Below, one piece after another: positions 23,078 through 25,152 of a stretch of DNA of 25,152 nucleotides. The notes below the pieces were generated by a model that was not told where the DNA came from, did no database searches, and saw only the letters and a program-made list of their open reading frames with translations. The DNA is taken from assembly GCA_026985615.1 (NCBI GenBank), contig JALSQD010000081.1, positions 1-25,152 of the forward strand, given 5' to 3'. Position numbers and translations under genes: made by a program. Positions within the stretch are counted from its first letter, which is position 1. Each line of letters begins with the position of its first letter. The DNA is from Thermaceae bacterium (GTDB taxonomy: Bacteria; Deinococcota; Deinococci; Deinococcales; Marinithermaceae).

Positions 23078-23493
23078 TAATTTCGCGCCGCGGCGGGCCA
23101 TGTGGCCCGCCGCGGCGGAAAGCAAACACCACCACAGACCGCACCTGCAGCTTCTCCGCCCTCACCCCGCAGCCGGGCGACACCTGCCGCACCGTGAGCA
23201 CGACGAGCTTCCGGCACTACGGCACGAGCTACGACCCGAACCACACCTACGTGCCGATCAGCTCGGAGGAGACGACGACGATCACCGAGCTCTCCAGCTC
23301 GGACGAGATCGTGACCGGCACGGTGGAGACGTCCAAGGTCTACTACGACAGCGACGGTGACGGCGACGTGGACGGCAGCTGCACGACCCAGGAGATCGAG
23401 ACCGACTACGTGCGCGAACCGCACCCGAGCCACGCGCTGAGGCGGACCGTGGTCTGGGAGACCGAGTACCTCAACTGCCCGCCCGCGCCGTGA
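23077..23493 (+). pseudogene. Orphan C-terminal fragment of an acidic, Cys-containing (probably secreted) protein
   Basis: An open frame of about 138 codons runs from the stop at 23074 through the GC hairpin to TGA 23491-23493. From about 23122 it reads as a plausible polar protein: DRTCSFSALTPQPGDTC, then Thr/Ser/Glu-rich sequence, YYDSDGDGDVDGSC (a calcium-loop-like DxDxDG run) and LNCPPAP. Four cysteines and the composition suggest an exported, disulfide-containing protein. There is no good start: GTG 23194 lacks a ribosome site and would cut off the first cysteines. I read it as the 3' remnant of a longer gene whose 5' part was lost at or near the hairpin, or a misjoin. Family not recognised. 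The 44 bases after it hold a small GCCGGC-GTC-GCCGGC hairpin (23508-23522). Confidence 0.5.
23081..23121. repeat. Very strong GC hairpin
   Basis: CGCCGCGGCGGGCCA (23086-23100) pairs perfectly with TGGCCCGCCGCGGCG (23103-23117). An outer TTTC with GAAA pairing (one bulged G) flanks it. It stands between the reductase and the orphan coding fragment. On the minus strand a partly T-rich tail follows, but no minus-strand gene ends here. It could be a terminator, or a mobile palindromic repeat. Confidence 0.7.
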
Positions 23494-23525
23494 TGAAGCA
23501 CACGCGGGCCGGCGTCGCCGGCGCT

Positions 23526-23531
23526 TAGACT
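23526..23531 (+). promoter_or_regulatory. -10-like box ahead of the lipoprotein gene
   Basis: TAGACT, then GAGGAG and ATG 23538. The spacing is the same as at 21426 and 6243, suggesting a leaderless start; the purine stretch directly abuts the ATG and is too close to be an ideal ribosome site. Confidence 0.45.
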
Positions 23532-23537
23532 GAGGAG

Positions 23538-24911
23538 ATGAAGCGGTTCTACCTTTTCCCGACGCTGGCCGCGCTCGCGCTGCTGCTCACGGCCTGTCCG
23601 CAGCCGACCCCCGAGCCGCCCCCGCCGCCCCTGGAGCTGGCGTGGCAGACCGCGCTCGTCACCCCCGACGTGATGCTCGAGATCGACGCGGCGGCGGGGG
23701 GCGGCTTCGTCTACCTCTTCAACGAGGAGCTGCCGCTCGACGGCGACTACAGCAAGAAGTGGGCGGCGCTGTGGCGGGTGGACGCCGCCAGCGGCGAGGC
23801 GCTGGGGCCGGTGAAGTTCCCCGACGACGCCGCGGCGGCCACGCTCGCGGCGAACGGCTTCGGCTGCCCGCAGCCGCTGGCGCCCTACGTGGTCGTCGAC
23901 GGCCAGGGCGCCGTCTACGCCGGCGTGGCCCTGCGCAACGCCGCCGCCCAGGCGGACGGGTGCGACACCTTCGACGGCTCGTGGGTGGCTTCCAACTGGG
24001 CCGTCTTCGGGGTCTTCGACGCCGCCCTCAACCGCACGGGGCTCGCCTGGCTGAAGGCCTTCGGCGCCGACGACCCCACCTACGCGGCCGCGTACGCACG
24101 CCTCGCCCGCGCCGACGCCGGCGCGGTGGTGGCCGGGGCCTACCGGGCCGACGCCCGCCTCTTGCAGACCCAGACCTTCCGCGGGAGCCTGTCCCCGGAC
24201 GGGGTCTTGAACGTCACCCTCGAAGGGCCGCTGGGGGAGCACGTCTACCGCGCCTTCTCGCTGCCGGAGGGGTGGCTCGCCGTGGAGCGGCCCGACGACC
24301 CCGACGCCGCGGGCTGGGGCGAGCGGCTGGTGCGCCGCGACGCCGCGGGGGCGGTGGTCTGGTCGGTGGTGACCTCGCAGGGTTTCCCGCCGACCGAGCA
24401 CGCCGCCGGGGTCCCGGGGCGGCCGGAGACGGTCTTCGTGAGCGGGGTGGCGAGCTACGGGACGCCCTACCTGGGGCAGGCGCCGCCGGCGGTCGAGCCC
24501 AACTGGGCGCCCTTCGTGGCCCGGATCGACGGGGGCGCGCTCACCTGGATCCGCTGGGTCCACGCCGAAGAGACCGAGTGGTTCACCCCCAACCACTACG
24601 CCGACGTGCCGCTCGTCTACGACCCGGAGAAGGACGAGCTCTACCTGGGGATCCACAGCGTGCTGCTGGCGCTGGATCCGGCGGACGGGGCGACGCGCTG
24701 GATCACCAACCTGCGTGAAATCGTCACCGGCGACCCCGGGGGCGTAGACGACTGGTTCTTCATCTACCAGCCCCAGAACTTCAGCCACCTCTTCCTGGCG
24801 GGCGGGAGGCTGGTGGGGGTGAGCTACTCCTGGTGGGACTCGAACCAGGGGCGGGGGTCGGAGACCGACCGCTACCGGCCGCTGGTGCTGGGGTTCGAGC
24901 GGAGGTATTGA
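23538..24911 (+). CDS. Large lipoprotein, probable beta-propeller
   Basis: A 457-residue exported protein with a clear lipoprotein signal: MKRFYLFPTLAALALLLTAC, lipobox LLTAC with the lipidated Cys at 20. A proline-rich spacer, PQPTPEPPPPP, follows, typical of surface-tethered proteins. The mature domain contains several blade-like repeats in the style of PQQ/WD-type propellers: AALWRVDAASGEALG (about 76-90), PFVARIDGGALTWIRW and LLALDPADGATRWITN (near the end), with short Asp/Gly turns. I do not recognise a specific family or a binding function. The third positions are almost all G or C, more extreme than the neighbouring genes. It may have been associated with the orphan fragment just upstream. 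Likely located on the outer surface or in the periplasm. Confidence 0.78.
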   Translation: MKRFYLFPTLAALALLLTACPQPTPEPPPPPLELAWQTALVTPDVMLEIDAAAGGGFVYLFNEELPLDGDYSKKWAALWRVDAASGEALGPVKFPDDAAAATLAANGFGCPQPLAPYVVVDGQGAVYAGVALRNAAAQADGCDTFDGSWVASNWAVFGVFDAALNRTGLAWLKAFGADDPTYAAAYARLARADAGAVVAGAYRADARLLQTQTFRGSLSPDGVLNVTLEGPLGEHVYRAFSLPEGWLAVERPDDPDAAGWGERLVRRDAAGAVVWSVVTSQGFPPTEHAAGVPGRPETVFVSGVASYGTPYLGQAPPAVEPNWAPFVARIDGGALTWIRWVHAEETEWFTPNHYADVPLVYDPEKDELYLGIHSVLLALDPADGATRWITNLREIVTGDPGGVDDWFFIYQPQNFSHLFLAGGRLVGVSYSWWDSNQGRGSETDRYRPLVLGFERRY

Positions 24912-24953
24912 GTGGGGTGGAGGCGGTGCGGACCGCAGCCTTGGCTACCTGGC

Positions 24954-24959
24954 TAAACT
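24954..24959 (+). promoter_or_regulatory. -10-like box ahead of the dehydrogenase start
   Basis: TAAACT lies five bases before ATG 24965 (spacer AAGGC). The partial ribosome site AAGG overlaps the spacer. The same hexamer occurs at 21426, and no -35 box is visible. Confidence 0.4.
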
Positions 24960-24964
24960 AAGGC

Positions 24965-25152
24965 ATGTTCAAAGGCTACGGTGTCGTGATTACGGGCGCG
25001 GCCCGCGGCATCGGCCGCGCGATCGCCCGGGCCTTCGCCCGCGAGGGGGCGCGGCTGGCGCTTTTGGACGTGGATCCGGCGGGCGAAGCGGCGGCGCGCG
25101 AGCTGGGAGCGACCTTCGTACAGGCTGACCTGGGCGACGAGGCCGCGCGCGA
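24965..25152 (+). CDS. Short-chain dehydrogenase/reductase, N-terminal part
   Basis: The first 62 codons of an SDR-family oxidoreductase; the gene runs past the window end. The Rossmann NAD(P)-binding motif is clear: VVITGAARGIGRAIARAFAREGARLALLDVD, with the TGxxxGIG glycine pattern at about residues 10-17. An Asp at the end of the second strand (LLDVD) suggests a preference for NAD(H) over NADP(H). Then comes the ADLGDE stretch that normally contacts the adenine. The catalytic Ser-Tyr-Lys lies outside the window, so the substrate cannot be guessed. Confidence 0.9.
   Translation, partial: MFKGYGVVITGAARGIGRAIARAFAREGARLALLDVDPAGEAAARELGATFVQADLGDEAAR

Noticed and set aside
21979..23433. Long minus-strand open frame of 484 codons opposite the aldo/keto reductase
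   Set aside because: Its composition (His, Gly, Ala, Arg, Val rich) is that of a GC-rich shadow; the plus-strand reductase is complete with catalytic residues.
23194..23493. A normal 99-residue gene starting at GTG 23194
   Set aside because: No ribosome site, and coding-like sequence with cysteines continues upstream of the GTG, so it is more likely a fragment.

Overview
The window is GC-rich, tightly packed bacterial DNA that looks like a member of the order Thermales (Deinococcota), closer to Oceanithermus, Marinithermus or Meiothermus than to any non-thermophile. The signs are a carboxypeptidase Taq (M32) gene and a caa3 oxidase locus of Thermus type, with fused heme A/heme O synthase, fused subunit II-cytochrome c and fused subunit I/III. 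Several start codons also sit 5-7 bases behind a -10 box, the leaderless pattern common in this phylum. The genus is an inference; the sequence has no rRNA to settle it.

Layout. 1-157 is the tail of an insertion-sequence transposase. 181-5975 (minus strand) is a peptide-use block: a degenerate PfkB-family protein, an M32 carboxypeptidase, then a dipeptide/oligopeptide ABC importer consisting of a substrate-binding protein broken by two frameshifts plus permeases DppB and DppC. No importer ATPase gene is present before the transposase remnant. 6255-9357 (plus) is a compact run: PP2C phosphatase with a C-terminal membrane anchor, RidA, a tandem universal stress protein and the MeaB/ArgK GTPase. 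It converges, with a 42-base tail overlap, on a Nudix hydrolase-pncB pair (9316-11144, minus). 11365-11601 encodes a small membrane protein, followed by tRNA-Lys(TTT) on the minus strand with its own consensus promoter and terminator. 11837-13266 holds a CaCA-type cation antiporter and a short DedA protein with overlapping ATGA, followed by ATP-dependent PEP carboxykinase.

14965-21405 is the respiratory centrepiece. A ctaA-ctaB fusion (heme O then heme A synthesis) is followed by two successive subunit II-cytochrome c fusions and one subunit I/III fusion. The second subunit II has a textbook CuA site. The first keeps its cytochrome c domain but has lost one CuA histidine and carries His where Met belongs. 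The ctaAB start codon lies in a nine-base stretch perfectly complementary to its own leader, around an inner stem-loop, which suggests an RNA switch. 21438-23007 holds an ICMT-like membrane methyltransferase and an aldo/keto reductase. 23008-23537 is an unusual stretch: a spaced inverted repeat, a very strong GC hairpin and an orphan, start-less fragment of a cysteine-containing acidic protein. The window closes with a large lipoprotein and the first 62 codons of a short-chain dehydrogenase.

Most interesting: the ctaAB leader structure, the variant CuA paralog, the recurrent leaderless promoter pattern, the structured leader of the PfkB-like gene, and a marked excess of the palindrome CTCGAG.
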